Shown here piece after piece: positions 28,375 to 36,493 of a stretch of 50,793 nt of DNA; position 1 is the first letter of the stretch; each line of letters opens with the position of its first letter. This DNA is from Bacteroidota bacterium. GTDB lineage: Bacteria > Bacteroidota > Bacteroidia > Chitinophagales > UBA8649. The position numbers were made by a program, and so were the translations under genes. The notes under the pieces were generated by a model. It was not told where the DNA came from, made no database searches, and saw nothing but the letters and a program-made list of their open reading frames with translations. The stretch is taken from positions 1 through 50,793 of the forward strand of contig PKDX01000035.1 in NCBI GenBank assembly GCA_002862745.1, written 5' to 3'.

Positions 28375-28797
28375 ATGGAGCAAAACAATGTTTGGATGAT
28401 TGATGATAATTTGGGGGATTCCATTTTAATGGAAGAAGCCATTTTACGCACCAATCTCGATGTGAACTTAACCTATATAGATAATGCACAGGAGGCACTG
28501 CAGAGACTGCAGGCGTCAAGTCCTGACACCTACCCCGATTTGTTGATCGTAGACTTGAACATGCCTGGAATGAATGGCCTTGAGTTTATTGGAAAGGTTA
28601 AAGAAGATGATCGCTTACAATTGATTCCTATCGTTGTCATGACCACATCCAGCCTCAATTCGGATGTCCGATCTGCCTATAAACAGCTGGCCAATGCTGT
28701 CGTTGTTAAGCCCATAGAATTTGAAGACTATATAAAGACGATAACAGCAATTCATACGTTTTGGTTAAGTACAGCAAAAATTGCGCGCTATGAGTGA
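28375..28797 (+). CDS. Single-domain response regulator (Rcp1-like)
   Basis: 140 residues consisting of one receiver domain. The acidic pair is in MIDDNLGDSIL, the phospho-acceptor Asp in LLIVDLNMPGMNGLEF, the conserved Thr/Ser in IVVMTTSSL, and the Lys in VVVKPIEFEDY. The form with NLGDS after the acidic pair and no output domain is that of phytochrome-partner (Rcp1-like) regulators. No histidine kinase is encoded nearby, so the signal source is unknown. The next regulator starts inside its last codons (8-base overlap), which indicates cotranscription. Confidence 0.92.
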   Translation: MEQNNVWMIDDNLGDSILMEEAILRTNLDVNLTYIDNAQEALQRLQASSPDTYPDLLIVDLNMPGMNGLEFIGKVKEDDRLQLIPIVVMTTSSLNSDVRSAYKQLANAVVVKPIEFEDYIKTITAIHTFWLSTAKIARYE

Positions 28798-29533
28798 ACA
28801 AAGACCACTACATATTTTGGCCATCGAGGACAACCCAGGTGATGCATTTCTTATTCGATTCTATCTTGAAGAAATTGATCCTGAAGGCTATGTGATTCAT
28901 GATGCTGGTAGTCTTGCTAAAGGCCTTGAGCTACTCGAAAGCGAATCCATTGATGTCATTCTTCTTGACCTTCATCTACCCGATGCTTCAGGGCTTGGCA
29001 TTTTAGATACCATAGTAGAATCGCGGCCCGATGTTCCTGTTGTGGTTATGACGGGTCTATCCGATGAAAAGACGGGGGAAAATGCCGTGAGCAAGGGAGC
29101 TCAAGATTTTTTAGTGAAAGGACGTTTTGATGGCGCCATTCTAGACTCTTCCATTAAGTATGCGAGCAAGCGCTCAGACCTCAATAAGCAGTTTAACCAA
29201 ATCAATGATGAAACCTCCTTACTGAATGAGGTTTTAGATGCCATGATGATTAGTCAAAACATTGGTTTTGTGCTGTATTGGAGAGAAAATAACCGATTTG
29301 AGGCCTCTCGCCATGTACAAGCTGTATTCTCCCTGAGCCAATCACATTATTCTCATGAAGAAGCCAATAAGGCATTGTTTCCAGATGTTGATCTAGCCAA
29401 TGGGGTTTTGGCTCCGTTGGATAAAGAAGAAAATGTCGGCCCAATTTCCTTTATACTCAGTGGAAAGCAATGCACGCTAAAGGCTGTTTCGCATAGAATT
29501 GGCGCCGTGCTATTTATTGCCTACGAGGAATAA
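28790..29533 (+). CDS. Response regulator with receiver plus PAS-like C-terminal domain
   Basis: 247 residues from ATG 28790 (MSEQRPLHIL). The receiver domain covers about residues 1-125: acidic AIEDNPGDAF, phospho-acceptor in VILLDLHLPDASGLG, Thr in VVMTGLSDEKTG, Lys in DFLVKGRFDG. After a charged helix (KYASKRSDLNKQFNQ) comes a region (about 150-247) with NEVLDAMMISQNIGFVLYW and a late AVSHRIGAVLFIAYE, which resembles a single degenerate PAS domain. There is no DNA-binding, GGDEF or kinase output, so it probably acts by protein contacts. It overlaps the upstream regulator and ends 14 bases from the convergent gene. Confidence 0.85.
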   Translation: MSEQRPLHILAIEDNPGDAFLIRFYLEEIDPEGYVIHDAGSLAKGLELLESESIDVILLDLHLPDASGLGILDTIVESRPDVPVVVMTGLSDEKTGENAVSKGAQDFLVKGRFDGAILDSSIKYASKRSDLNKQFNQINDETSLLNEVLDAMMISQNIGFVLYWRENNRFEASRHVQAVFSLSQSHYSHEEANKALFPDVDLANGVLAPLDKEENVGPISFILSGKQCTLKAVSHRIGAVLFIAYEE

Positions 29534-29547
29534 ATCCTGTAGCTTAT

Positions 29548-31314
29548 CTAAATATCAGGACTGTAATAACTCGGTGACCTTAAGCTTCCCACATCATACA
29601 ATCGAGGAGTGGTTGAAAACAGATAATTGAAAAAAGGAGCGTCCGCAATTTGATAGGTTGGATAAAATCCAAAGGCAATATCGACGAAATTCAACCCAAG
29701 GTTACGTGCCTGAAAACGAATGCCTACTCCATAACCATGGTGTAAAATGCTCCTATCAAAATCACGAGGACCACCCGAAGTTGTCAAGGCAAAATCAGCA
29801 AATCCGTAGAAATTACCCCTTGAATTCCACCAGGTAATCGGGGTATAAAAAACAGACTCGAAATTAGCGACTAAGCTGCTCGAATACTTAAGTAATCTTC
29901 CATCCAATCCCTGCACCGCATTGAAACTAAAAAAATCGTTGGGTGTTCGATCCATACTCATCGCAGCGGATGTGGCTATAAATTGCCGAAACTTCAACTT
30001 GCCCAAAGGAACAGGGTTTGAAATATATTGGTCAAAAAGCCGAATAGACGCTTGATCATAGGAGGCCGACTTGAGGTAGATATTCGCATGAATGCCCGCT
30101 GTCATATGACCAAATCTTGGATAGATTGTAGAAGCGTTCATTTTCAGTGCTAAACCGATACGTTCCCCTCGATTTTCACTCATTTCATACGCCCCGATTA
30201 AGGCGATATTCCAACCCTTTACCAAGTAATCATAGGCTCGAAACCGAACAAGCTCTTCCACTTCATAAAAGTCTCTACTTACCAAACCAATGCCGAAGGC
30301 CACAAATTGCTCACTTTCGTAAAAGGGCTGACTTTCGGGAATTCGGCTGTATCCTCTGCGCATGTAACGAAGACCCACCGTCCAACGCGATAACGAAAAA
30401 GCCTTGCCTAGGTGCCGTGCACTAAAGGATCTAGCCAACCAGATACTCTGCCGGTTTGACGTCAAATCATAGGGCGCTTCAAAGCTTCGGTCAACCAACT
30501 TTGACTTATTGAAGTTCGCCTTGGCTTGAAAGGCCCATTTTGTATTGAAGGCTAAAAACTTTCGCTGAATTTTCGTCTCAAATTCTTGATTTGTATTCTC
30601 ATGAAGCACCGTTGTTTTGATGTCCAATCCCGATTTAAAGACATTCCGTAGATCATGTCGAAGAAAGGCAGAATATGGATTCCACCTATTGAAATTTCCT
30701 TTTGCGGCTACCTGAATCGTTTGAGGGATACTGAAAATGTCATAGACTCCAAAGCCCAGCTGAATTGACCCAGGACCTCCTTCAAAGAGGACCTGCCAAT
30801 GACGGTTGTTTTGAACAAGGACATTGACCTTCACCCGATGATCATCTATTGTATAGAGTTGAATAACCGCATCGCGATAAATGGTGCGTTGACGAAGAAC
30901 TACCTCATTATCGACCATTAACTGCGCATCCACCAAGTCCCCTTCACGGAACATAAGCTGCCGCTTTACAAGCTTTGCATTCCAGCGATACTGATTGGGT
31001 TTTGACACAAAGTGGACATTGGGATTCCATTGGGCTGTATCCTCGATTACTTGGTTTTTTTCATCGAAGACAATTACATCTATTGATGCAATCTCCATGC
31101 CTTCAAACGGAAGAAAATCCTCTCGGACTGATATGGAACGATTCGTCTTTTGAGGGAGATTTACTAGATTAAGAACTTTGCCAAAACCTTTTGGATCCTC
31201 GTAAACAAATACATTATCCTCCTCAGCTGAGTCTATTGCATTGGATTCAACCTGCCCGCGAGCAGTTGATATAATGACAAAAAATAATAAGCTTAAATGC
31301 AGGAGCGACTTCAT
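29548..31314 (-). CDS. Outer-membrane beta-barrel protein with POTRA-like domain (Omp85-related)
   Basis: 588 residues. A signal peptide (MKSLLHLSLLFFVIISTARG) is followed by a region with FEGMEIASIDVIVFD and LVKRQLMFREGDLVDAQLMV, which reads like a POTRA domain of the Omp85/BamA/TamA superfamily. From about residue 180 to the end it is barrel-like, with many alternating strands and glycine/aromatic ends, ending LRSPSYYSPDI. It lacks a clear two-partner or patatin domain. Whether it assembles proteins or moves other cargo is unknown. Divergent from glpK over 72 bases. Confidence 0.72.
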   Translation of the reverse strand: MKSLLHLSLLFFVIISTARGQVESNAIDSAEEDNVFVYEDPKGFGKVLNLVNLPQKTNRSISVREDFLPFEGMEIASIDVIVFDEKNQVIEDTAQWNPNVHFVSKPNQYRWNAKLVKRQLMFREGDLVDAQLMVDNEVVLRQRTIYRDAVIQLYTIDDHRVKVNVLVQNNRHWQVLFEGGPGSIQLGFGVYDIFSIPQTIQVAAKGNFNRWNPYSAFLRHDLRNVFKSGLDIKTTVLHENTNQEFETKIQRKFLAFNTKWAFQAKANFNKSKLVDRSFEAPYDLTSNRQSIWLARSFSARHLGKAFSLSRWTVGLRYMRRGYSRIPESQPFYESEQFVAFGIGLVSRDFYEVEELVRFRAYDYLVKGWNIALIGAYEMSENRGERIGLALKMNASTIYPRFGHMTAGIHANIYLKSASYDQASIRLFDQYISNPVPLGKLKFRQFIATSAAMSMDRTPNDFFSFNAVQGLDGRLLKYSSSLVANFESVFYTPITWWNSRGNFYGFADFALTTSGGPRDFDRSILHHGYGVGIRFQARNLGLNFVDIAFGFYPTYQIADAPFFNYLFSTTPRLYDVGSLRSPSYYSPDI

Positions 31315-31320
31315 AAACAG

Positions 31321-31336
31321 GTAATTCGTAAATTAC
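31321..31336. promoter_or_regulatory. Perfect 16-base inverted repeat between Omp85-like gene and glpK
   Basis: GTAATT at 31321-31326 and AATTAC at 31331-31336 are exact reverse complements around CGTA. The site is 6 bases upstream of the Omp85-like start codon (31314) and 50 bases upstream of glpK, inside the only region that can hold both promoters. A dimeric repressor or activator operator is plausible; no regulator gene is near. Confidence 0.4.
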
Positions 31337-31386
31337 TTTAGAAAAATGACAATACTACTTATTAGACTGGATAAAATGCAAAGCCA

Positions 31387-32865
31387 ATGAAAAAACAATA
31401 CATTGTCAGCTTTGATCAAGGAACAACGAGTAGTCGATGCATTGTGTACAATGCGCAAATGGCAGAAGTAAGTCGTGGACAATTGCCTTTTGAACAGTTT
31501 TTTCCTAACTCCGGTTGGGTCGAACATGATCCTGAAGAAATATGGCAGACTTCTTTGGCCTCCTTTGAGCAAGCCTGCAAAACATTAGGCAATGCAAAGG
31601 ACTCTATTGAGGCCATCGGTATCACAAACCAGCGAGAAACTACCGTAGTATGGGATAGAAGAAATGGAAAGGCAGTGTATCCCGCCATAGTATGGCAAGA
31701 TCGTCGCACCTTGTCCTTTTGCAATGAATTAAAATCGAAGGGGATAGAAGATGGCATTCGCGAAAAAACAGGGCTTCCTATCGACCCCTATTTTTCAGCT
31801 AGCAAAGTGCGTTGGATTCTAAATTCCTCTGAAGAAATCCGTCAACGCGCAGAGCGAGGGCACCTATGCTTTGGAACTATTGATTCATGGTTAATCTGGA
31901 AGCTTACTCAAGGAAAATCCCATATCACCGATGCGTCCAATGCCTCTCGAACTATGCTGTTTAATCTTACGACTGGATCTTGGGACGAAGAACTCTGTAA
32001 GCTCTTTAACATCCCTATGTCTATGCTGCCTGAGGTTGTAGATTCTAGTGGTGATCTCGCCATAGCCCACCCTGATGTTCTAGGAGGAGCTATTCCCATT
32101 CGAGGAATTGCAGGAGACCAACAAGCAGCCTTGTATGGACATGATGCCATAGAAGAAGGAATGCTTAAGAATACCTATGGAACCGGATGTTTTATGTTGA
32201 TGAATACCGGAGACAAAATCCTTGACCCAAGCTCTGGAATTCTGGCGACAGTCGCATGGCGAATCAATGGCAAGATTACCTATGCTGCAGAAGGAAGTGT
32301 TTTCAATGCAGGAAGCGCTATGACTTGGTTAGAGGATGTCAACTTAATCCAAAATGTAAAAGAAACCGGACAAAGTGCAGAGAAAACCCCTCATAATCCG
32401 CTACTGATCTTTGTCCCTGCGTTTACGGGATTAGGTGCGCCTTATTGGGATTCAACTGCTCGAGGACTTCTTATCGGTTTAGAAAGAAATACTTCCAAGG
32501 AGGCCATTGGACGGGCTGTACTCGAGTCCATTGCCTATCAAAATCAAGATTTGTTGCTCGCCATGAAGCATGCCTCCGGCTTAGAACCCTCTGCCCTGTA
32601 TGTAGATGGGGGCATGACGGCAAATTCCTTTTTATTGCAGTTTCAAAGTGACCTTTGCCAAATAGTCATTCATCTCCCTTCTAATCAAGAACAAACCGCC
32701 TTAGGGGCTGCAAAATTAGCGGCAAAACCAAGCAATTTCTTTTCCGAAAATATTGAACACGACACTTTCTTGTTTTCTCCCAGTACTTCGGATTATAAAG
32801 AAGGATATACTCAATGGAAAAAAGCAGCTCAACGCGCCATGCATTGGACATCAACTCAAGATTAG
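31387..32865 (+). CDS. glpK: Glycerol kinase
   Basis: FGGY-family kinase that makes sn-glycerol 3-phosphate from glycerol and ATP; cytoplasmic. The 492 residues match the usual 495-505. Seen: SFDQGTTSSRCIVYN at the N-terminus, SGWVEHDPEEIW, GITNQRETTVVWDRR (substrate-binding Arg-Glu), WQDRRT, GIAGDQQAALYGH, the ATP-binding NTYGTGCFMLMNTG, and the late YVDGGMTANSFLLQFQSDL. No glpF or glpD is adjacent. An Mpo1-like lipid-metabolism gene starts 5 bases after the stop and is probably cotranscribed. Confidence 0.97.
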   Translation: MKKQYIVSFDQGTTSSRCIVYNAQMAEVSRGQLPFEQFFPNSGWVEHDPEEIWQTSLASFEQACKTLGNAKDSIEAIGITNQRETTVVWDRRNGKAVYPAIVWQDRRTLSFCNELKSKGIEDGIREKTGLPIDPYFSASKVRWILNSSEEIRQRAERGHLCFGTIDSWLIWKLTQGKSHITDASNASRTMLFNLTTGSWDEELCKLFNIPMSMLPEVVDSSGDLAIAHPDVLGGAIPIRGIAGDQQAALYGHDAIEEGMLKNTYGTGCFMLMNTGDKILDPSSGILATVAWRINGKITYAAEGSVFNAGSAMTWLEDVNLIQNVKETGQSAEKTPHNPLLIFVPAFTGLGAPYWDSTARGLLIGLERNTSKEAIGRAVLESIAYQNQDLLLAMKHASGLEPSALYVDGGMTANSFLLQFQSDLCQIVIHLPSNQEQTALGAAKLAAKPSNFFSENIEHDTFLFSPSTSDYKEGYTQWKKAAQRAMHWTSTQD

Positions 32866-32870
32866 TATTT

Positions 32871-33242
32871 ATGGGAAAGCATCCATCCGATATTGATAAG
32901 AAGCATACCTCGTTATCCTCCTTTTATCTGTACTATCTCTACGAGCATCGCCACCCCAGAAATCGAGTACTTCACTATATAGGAACTTCAGGAGTCATTG
33001 CCCTGCTTATCCTGAGTATTCTATGGCAGTACTGGACCCTATTAGCCTTTATTCCACTTGTTGGATATGGATTTGCCTGGATTGGCCATGGACTTATTGA
33101 GCGCAATAAACCCGCAACATTTACCTACCCCCTCTACAGTTTGGCAAGTGATTTTGTCATGTACTTCCATTGGATTACTGGTAAGCTATCTCACCAATTA
33201 GAGGCTATGGAAAAGCACTACGGCTTATCGGATAAAGACTAA
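32871..33242 (+). CDS. Mpo1-like membrane protein (DUF962)
   Basis: 123 residues from ATG 32871. It belongs to the DUF962/YGL010w family; yeast Mpo1 is an iron-dependent dioxygenase in alpha-oxidation of 2-hydroxy fatty acids. Seen: FYLYYLYEHRHPRNRVLHYI with the family's conserved His residues, two hydrophobic spans (about 40-58 and 60-75), and GFAWIGHGLIERNKPATF with the second His motif. It follows glpK by 5 bases, tying it to lipid or glycerol metabolism by position only. The frame is open to 32814 inside glpK, but that would add residues outside the family. The 3' end overlaps the convergent yaaA by 18 bases. Confidence 0.88.
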   Translation: MGKHPSDIDKKHTSLSSFYLYYLYEHRHPRNRVLHYIGTSGVIALLILSILWQYWTLLAFIPLVGYGFAWIGHGLIERNKPATFTYPLYSLASDFVMYFHWITGKLSHQLEAMEKHYGLSDKD

Positions 33243-33968
33243 TCGATCTTCCGAACTCTCAGCTTCCGAAAATTGGTAATCTTTAGCCGAAAATTTCTTA
33301 AGGCGATCGATTTCATGTATGCGATGTTCCATGACATATCGTGCCATAAGTCCTCGAGCTCGCTTGCTATGAACGGCCACATTTTTTAATCCCTTGGGAG
33401 ACTTTTGTAAAAAGGAACAGCTTACGACATCAATTGGAAATAACTTCCAATCCACTGCTTTACTATACTCAGCAGACATAAGGTTGAGCAAATACTTCGT
33501 ATCTAAAGCATTAACATGAGCACTCAACGCTTCCGTAATTCGTTGACGCCAAAAATCGTGATATACTATGTTTGTCTTGGGGCTTCGTAAAGCCATTTCC
33601 AATCGATATTGGCAAAGGCTATCTAAAGGCCTTACCCACCCGTACATTGCTGACAGAATTCCTAAGTGATCTTGGGCATAGCGTAAAGTATCGGGAGAAA
33701 GAGTTTGTGCATCAAGTCCAGAAAAAGCTGTTCCTGTATACGACCACATCGCCATACCATGTTGTCTATTCTTTGTGTGGTACATAGTATATACCGCCTC
33801 CGTTAATGCCGGTGACAACTTCATCCATTGTCGAAGCTCATCTTTCTTTACACCCTGAATCTCTTTCCGGACCTCTTTTGTGACTTCTTCAAAAAGGGGT
33901 TGGGAAGGAGTAAGTGTTGGATGACTTGTAAGCTCCATGGTTTTGGATGGAGACAATAATACCATCAT
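33225..33968 (-). CDS. yaaA: Peroxide stress protein YaaA (DUF328)
   Basis: 247 residues, near the E. coli length (258). Family motifs: MMVLLSPSKTMEL at the N-terminus, YTGTAFSGLDAQTL, GILSAMYGWVRPLDSLCQYRLEM, FWRQRITEAL, and SAEYSKAV. E. coli YaaA binds DNA and lowers free iron during peroxide stress; the role here is by homology. The start may be 33968 or the next Met at 33965. Its start overlaps the GH3 stop by 4 bases, so it is the last gene of a minus-strand operon. Confidence 0.93.
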   Translation of the reverse strand: MMVLLSPSKTMELTSHPTLTPSQPLFEEVTKEVRKEIQGVKKDELRQWMKLSPALTEAVYTMYHTKNRQHGMAMWSYTGTAFSGLDAQTLSPDTLRYAQDHLGILSAMYGWVRPLDSLCQYRLEMALRSPKTNIVYHDFWRQRITEALSAHVNALDTKYLLNLMSAEYSKAVDWKLFPIDVVSCSFLQKSPKGLKNVAVHSKRARGLMARYVMEHRIHEIDRLKKFSAKDYQFSEAESSEDRLVFIR

Positions 33969-35482
33969 AGTTCTTGCGCTGTTAATACACTATCTAAAAT
34001 ACTACGGTCACCGCGCATTCGAGGTACTTTCACCTGCCCTCCAAGTCTACCCTCTCGACTTAACCATCGATAAAAGTGGCCTTGTTGCAAAGATTTAATG
34101 TGAAGTTCTTCTAACACTAAATCATTATGTCGCTTGGCTGCATAGTCACAATTAGCCTGCATGAGTCCTTCGTCAAGATCTCGCGTAAATCCCTTTAGGT
34201 CTAATGGCGCTCTATTCCATTCAATAAGCCACTCATGCCGAGCAACTCCTTGACACACCTGAGTTGATGGACCCATTGTGTATTCTTCAATCTCGGCATT
34301 GTATTTATCGCATACTCGAGGCAAGACCTGTTGTACATGGGGTTCCATGAGTTCTTCTCCTACTAAGTTTATACTATAGCTTGTCCGGCCACTAACCTTG
34401 ATTCGAAAGGGAGAAAGGCTAGTAAACTGGACTACATCTCCTGTTCTATAACGCCACAACCCCCCATTAGTAGAAATCACGAGCTCATAGCGCTCTTCAA
34501 GGGCCACCTCATGAATTGCCAGAGTTTTGGGCTGTTCATCGTTCCAAGAAGATTCTGGTATAAACTCATAATAAATACCATAATCCAACATGAGTAACAT
34601 GTCATCTGTCCCTTGGGAAAAGCGATCTTGAATCCCAAAAAATCCTTCCGATGCATTGTAGGTTTGGAGGTAGTTAATGGACTTACCTAATAGCCGTTCA
34701 AATTGCTCCTTGTATATCCCCAAAGACATTCCACCCCAGACATAGAGTTCTAAGTTAGGCCAAACCTCCGCTATAGTTTTCGCCCCGGAATAATCCAAAA
34801 CACGTCGAAGGAGCACTACATTCCAACTTGGAACGCCACTTATCATGGTAACATCTTCTTCACAGACCCTTTCGGTGATTTGTTGAAGCTTACTTTCCCA
34901 ATCGGGTAAAAGGGTCAAGGATTTCCGAGCAGCCTGACGGAATTGAGCCCAGAATGGAAAATTTCGAATAATAATGGACGACAAATCTCCATAGTAGGCA
35001 TTAGGATTTAACTCATGAACTTGAGCACTCCCCCCTACAATTAAGTTTTTTCCTTCAAACAACGAGGATTCACTGTGGTTTGCTAGATAGAGTGCTAACA
35101 TATCCTTACCTCCTTTGAAGTGACAATTCTCCAAGGATTCTTTAGATACAGGAATAAACTTCCTGGGGCCACCGGACGTTCCTGATGATTGCGCAAACCA
35201 CTTTGTTTTTCCAGGCCAGAGGGCATGTCGTTCACCTTCCATCATACGCGTAATCCATGGTTCAAGACTATTGTAATACTGCAGGGGCACTCTTCGAACA
35301 AAATCATCTCTTCCATTAATCGACGCGTAGTCATAGGTCTCTCCCCAAGAAGTTGGCGTGGCGCTTTGTACCAACTGCTCAAGCACATCACCTTGAACCT
35401 CCTCGGGATACTGCATGAAAAGCTCAATTGAGTGCAAGCGTTTTTTCATAATCCACGACGCAATGGAATGAACTAGGCGCAT
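33965..35482 (-). CDS. GH3-family acyl-adenylate/amide synthetase
   Basis: 505 residues of the GH3 (auxin-responsive promoter) family, part of the ANL adenylating superfamily. Plant members join jasmonate, auxin or similar acids to amino acids; the bacterial substrate is unknown. Seen: the ATP P-loop WFAQSSGTSGGPRKFIPVS (about residues 91-109), the adenine-binding TYNASEGFFGIQD, and the hinge region LWRYRTGDVVQFTS followed by IKVSGRTSYSINLVGEELME. A C-terminal domain of about 110 residues follows. It lies 6 bases after the SDR gene and overlaps yaaA, pointing to shared transcription. Confidence 0.88.
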   Translation of the reverse strand: MRLVHSIASWIMKKRLHSIELFMQYPEEVQGDVLEQLVQSATPTSWGETYDYASINGRDDFVRRVPLQYYNSLEPWITRMMEGERHALWPGKTKWFAQSSGTSGGPRKFIPVSKESLENCHFKGGKDMLALYLANHSESSLFEGKNLIVGGSAQVHELNPNAYYGDLSSIIIRNFPFWAQFRQAARKSLTLLPDWESKLQQITERVCEEDVTMISGVPSWNVVLLRRVLDYSGAKTIAEVWPNLELYVWGGMSLGIYKEQFERLLGKSINYLQTYNASEGFFGIQDRFSQGTDDMLLMLDYGIYYEFIPESSWNDEQPKTLAIHEVALEERYELVISTNGGLWRYRTGDVVQFTSLSPFRIKVSGRTSYSINLVGEELMEPHVQQVLPRVCDKYNAEIEEYTMGPSTQVCQGVARHEWLIEWNRAPLDLKGFTRDLDEGLMQANCDYAAKRHNDLVLEELHIKSLQQGHFYRWLSREGRLGGQVKVPRMRGDRSILDSVLTAQEL

Positions 35483-35488
35483 AGCAGT

Positions 35489-36493
35489 TTAATTTTGGTT
35501 CAGATACTTTGCACAAACCTCTTGAATCCCCGATTCAATGTCTCGCAACTTATGATCAACGGCATACATAACCTTGGCATTGCTGTAGTGGTAATCAAAT
35601 TGAGTATAACGTGCTGTTTCTTTGGATATTCCGGGCTCTAGCCCTGTAAACCAAGATTGAACCGCATGCATTCGCCATGCCACCCCAGCAAGGAATGGGC
35701 TAACGGTTAACGTTGGCGGACGCTTGTTAAAGCCTTTAGCTACCATTTTTAGGATATCCGAAAAACTGTGTTGCTCTGCTGTAAGAATGTATCGCTCACC
35801 AAAGCACTTGCGCTCAAGCAATTTGAGCGTTAAATCAATTACATCTTCAACCATAATAAAGCCCATTCGCCCTTTGGGAGCAAATCGATTACCCTTAAAC
35901 GCCAATTGAAACATACGTGAAGAACCTCTATTCCAATCACTGTAACCAATAACAGTCGCAGGATTTACAATAAGGACGTTTAGCCCCTCATGAAACCCTC
36001 TATATGCCTCTAACTCCGCCTTGTATTTGCTAATTGCATATCCCGTATTATGCTTGTGGTCCATCCACTTTTTGGATTCATCAATAATGCCGTCCATTTG
36101 ATAGCGGCCAAGAGCAGAAACCGAGCTTACATGAACAAAAGATGCCATATTCAATTCAAGCGCAGCATTAATCATATTGGCTGTGCCCTGAATATTGGTC
36201 TCCATCATTTGCCGTCGTCTTTTGGGTAAAAAAGAAATCATTGCTGCCGCATGAATCACATGCTGACATCCCTTCATACCTTCTAGCAAGGACTGAACAT
36301 CATTGATATCTCCTAAACGCCATTCGATTTGATCATCTACTTCTTTAAGCCATGGATCTACAACTTCTTTTCTGCGCAATGCCACCACTCGATAGCCTTG
36401 ACCCAATAGTTTGCGTATAAATTGGGCCCCTAACAGACCTGTGGCACCCGTAATAAAAATACGATCCCCTTTAGGGTAAAATAATGGCTCCAT
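35489..36493 (-). CDS. Extended SDR NAD-dependent epimerase/dehydratase
   Basis: 334 residues. NAD(P)-binding glycine motif FITGATGLLGAQFIRKLL begins at residue 13. HVIHAAAMISF follows near 77-87. The catalytic Ser area is VHVSSVSALG and the Tyr-Lys pair is YAISKYKAEL. The layout is closest to the dihydroflavonol-reductase/3-beta-hydroxysteroid-dehydrogenase-like group of extended SDRs. Substrate unknown. It overlaps anmK by 23 bases upstream and ends 6 bases before GH3, so a common pathway with GH3 is a reasonable guess from position only. Confidence 0.9.
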   Translation of the reverse strand: MEPLFYPKGDRIFITGATGLLGAQFIRKLLGQGYRVVALRRKEVVDPWLKEVDDQIEWRLGDINDVQSLLEGMKGCQHVIHAAAMISFLPKRRRQMMETNIQGTANMINAALELNMASFVHVSSVSALGRYQMDGIIDESKKWMDHKHNTGYAISKYKAELEAYRGFHEGLNVLIVNPATVIGYSDWNRGSSRMFQLAFKGNRFAPKGRMGFIMVEDVIDLTLKLLERKCFGERYILTAEQHSFSDILKMVAKGFNKRPPTLTVSPFLAGVAWRMHAVQSWFTGLEPGISKETARYTQFDYHYSNAKVMYAVDHKLRDIESGIQEVCAKYLNQN

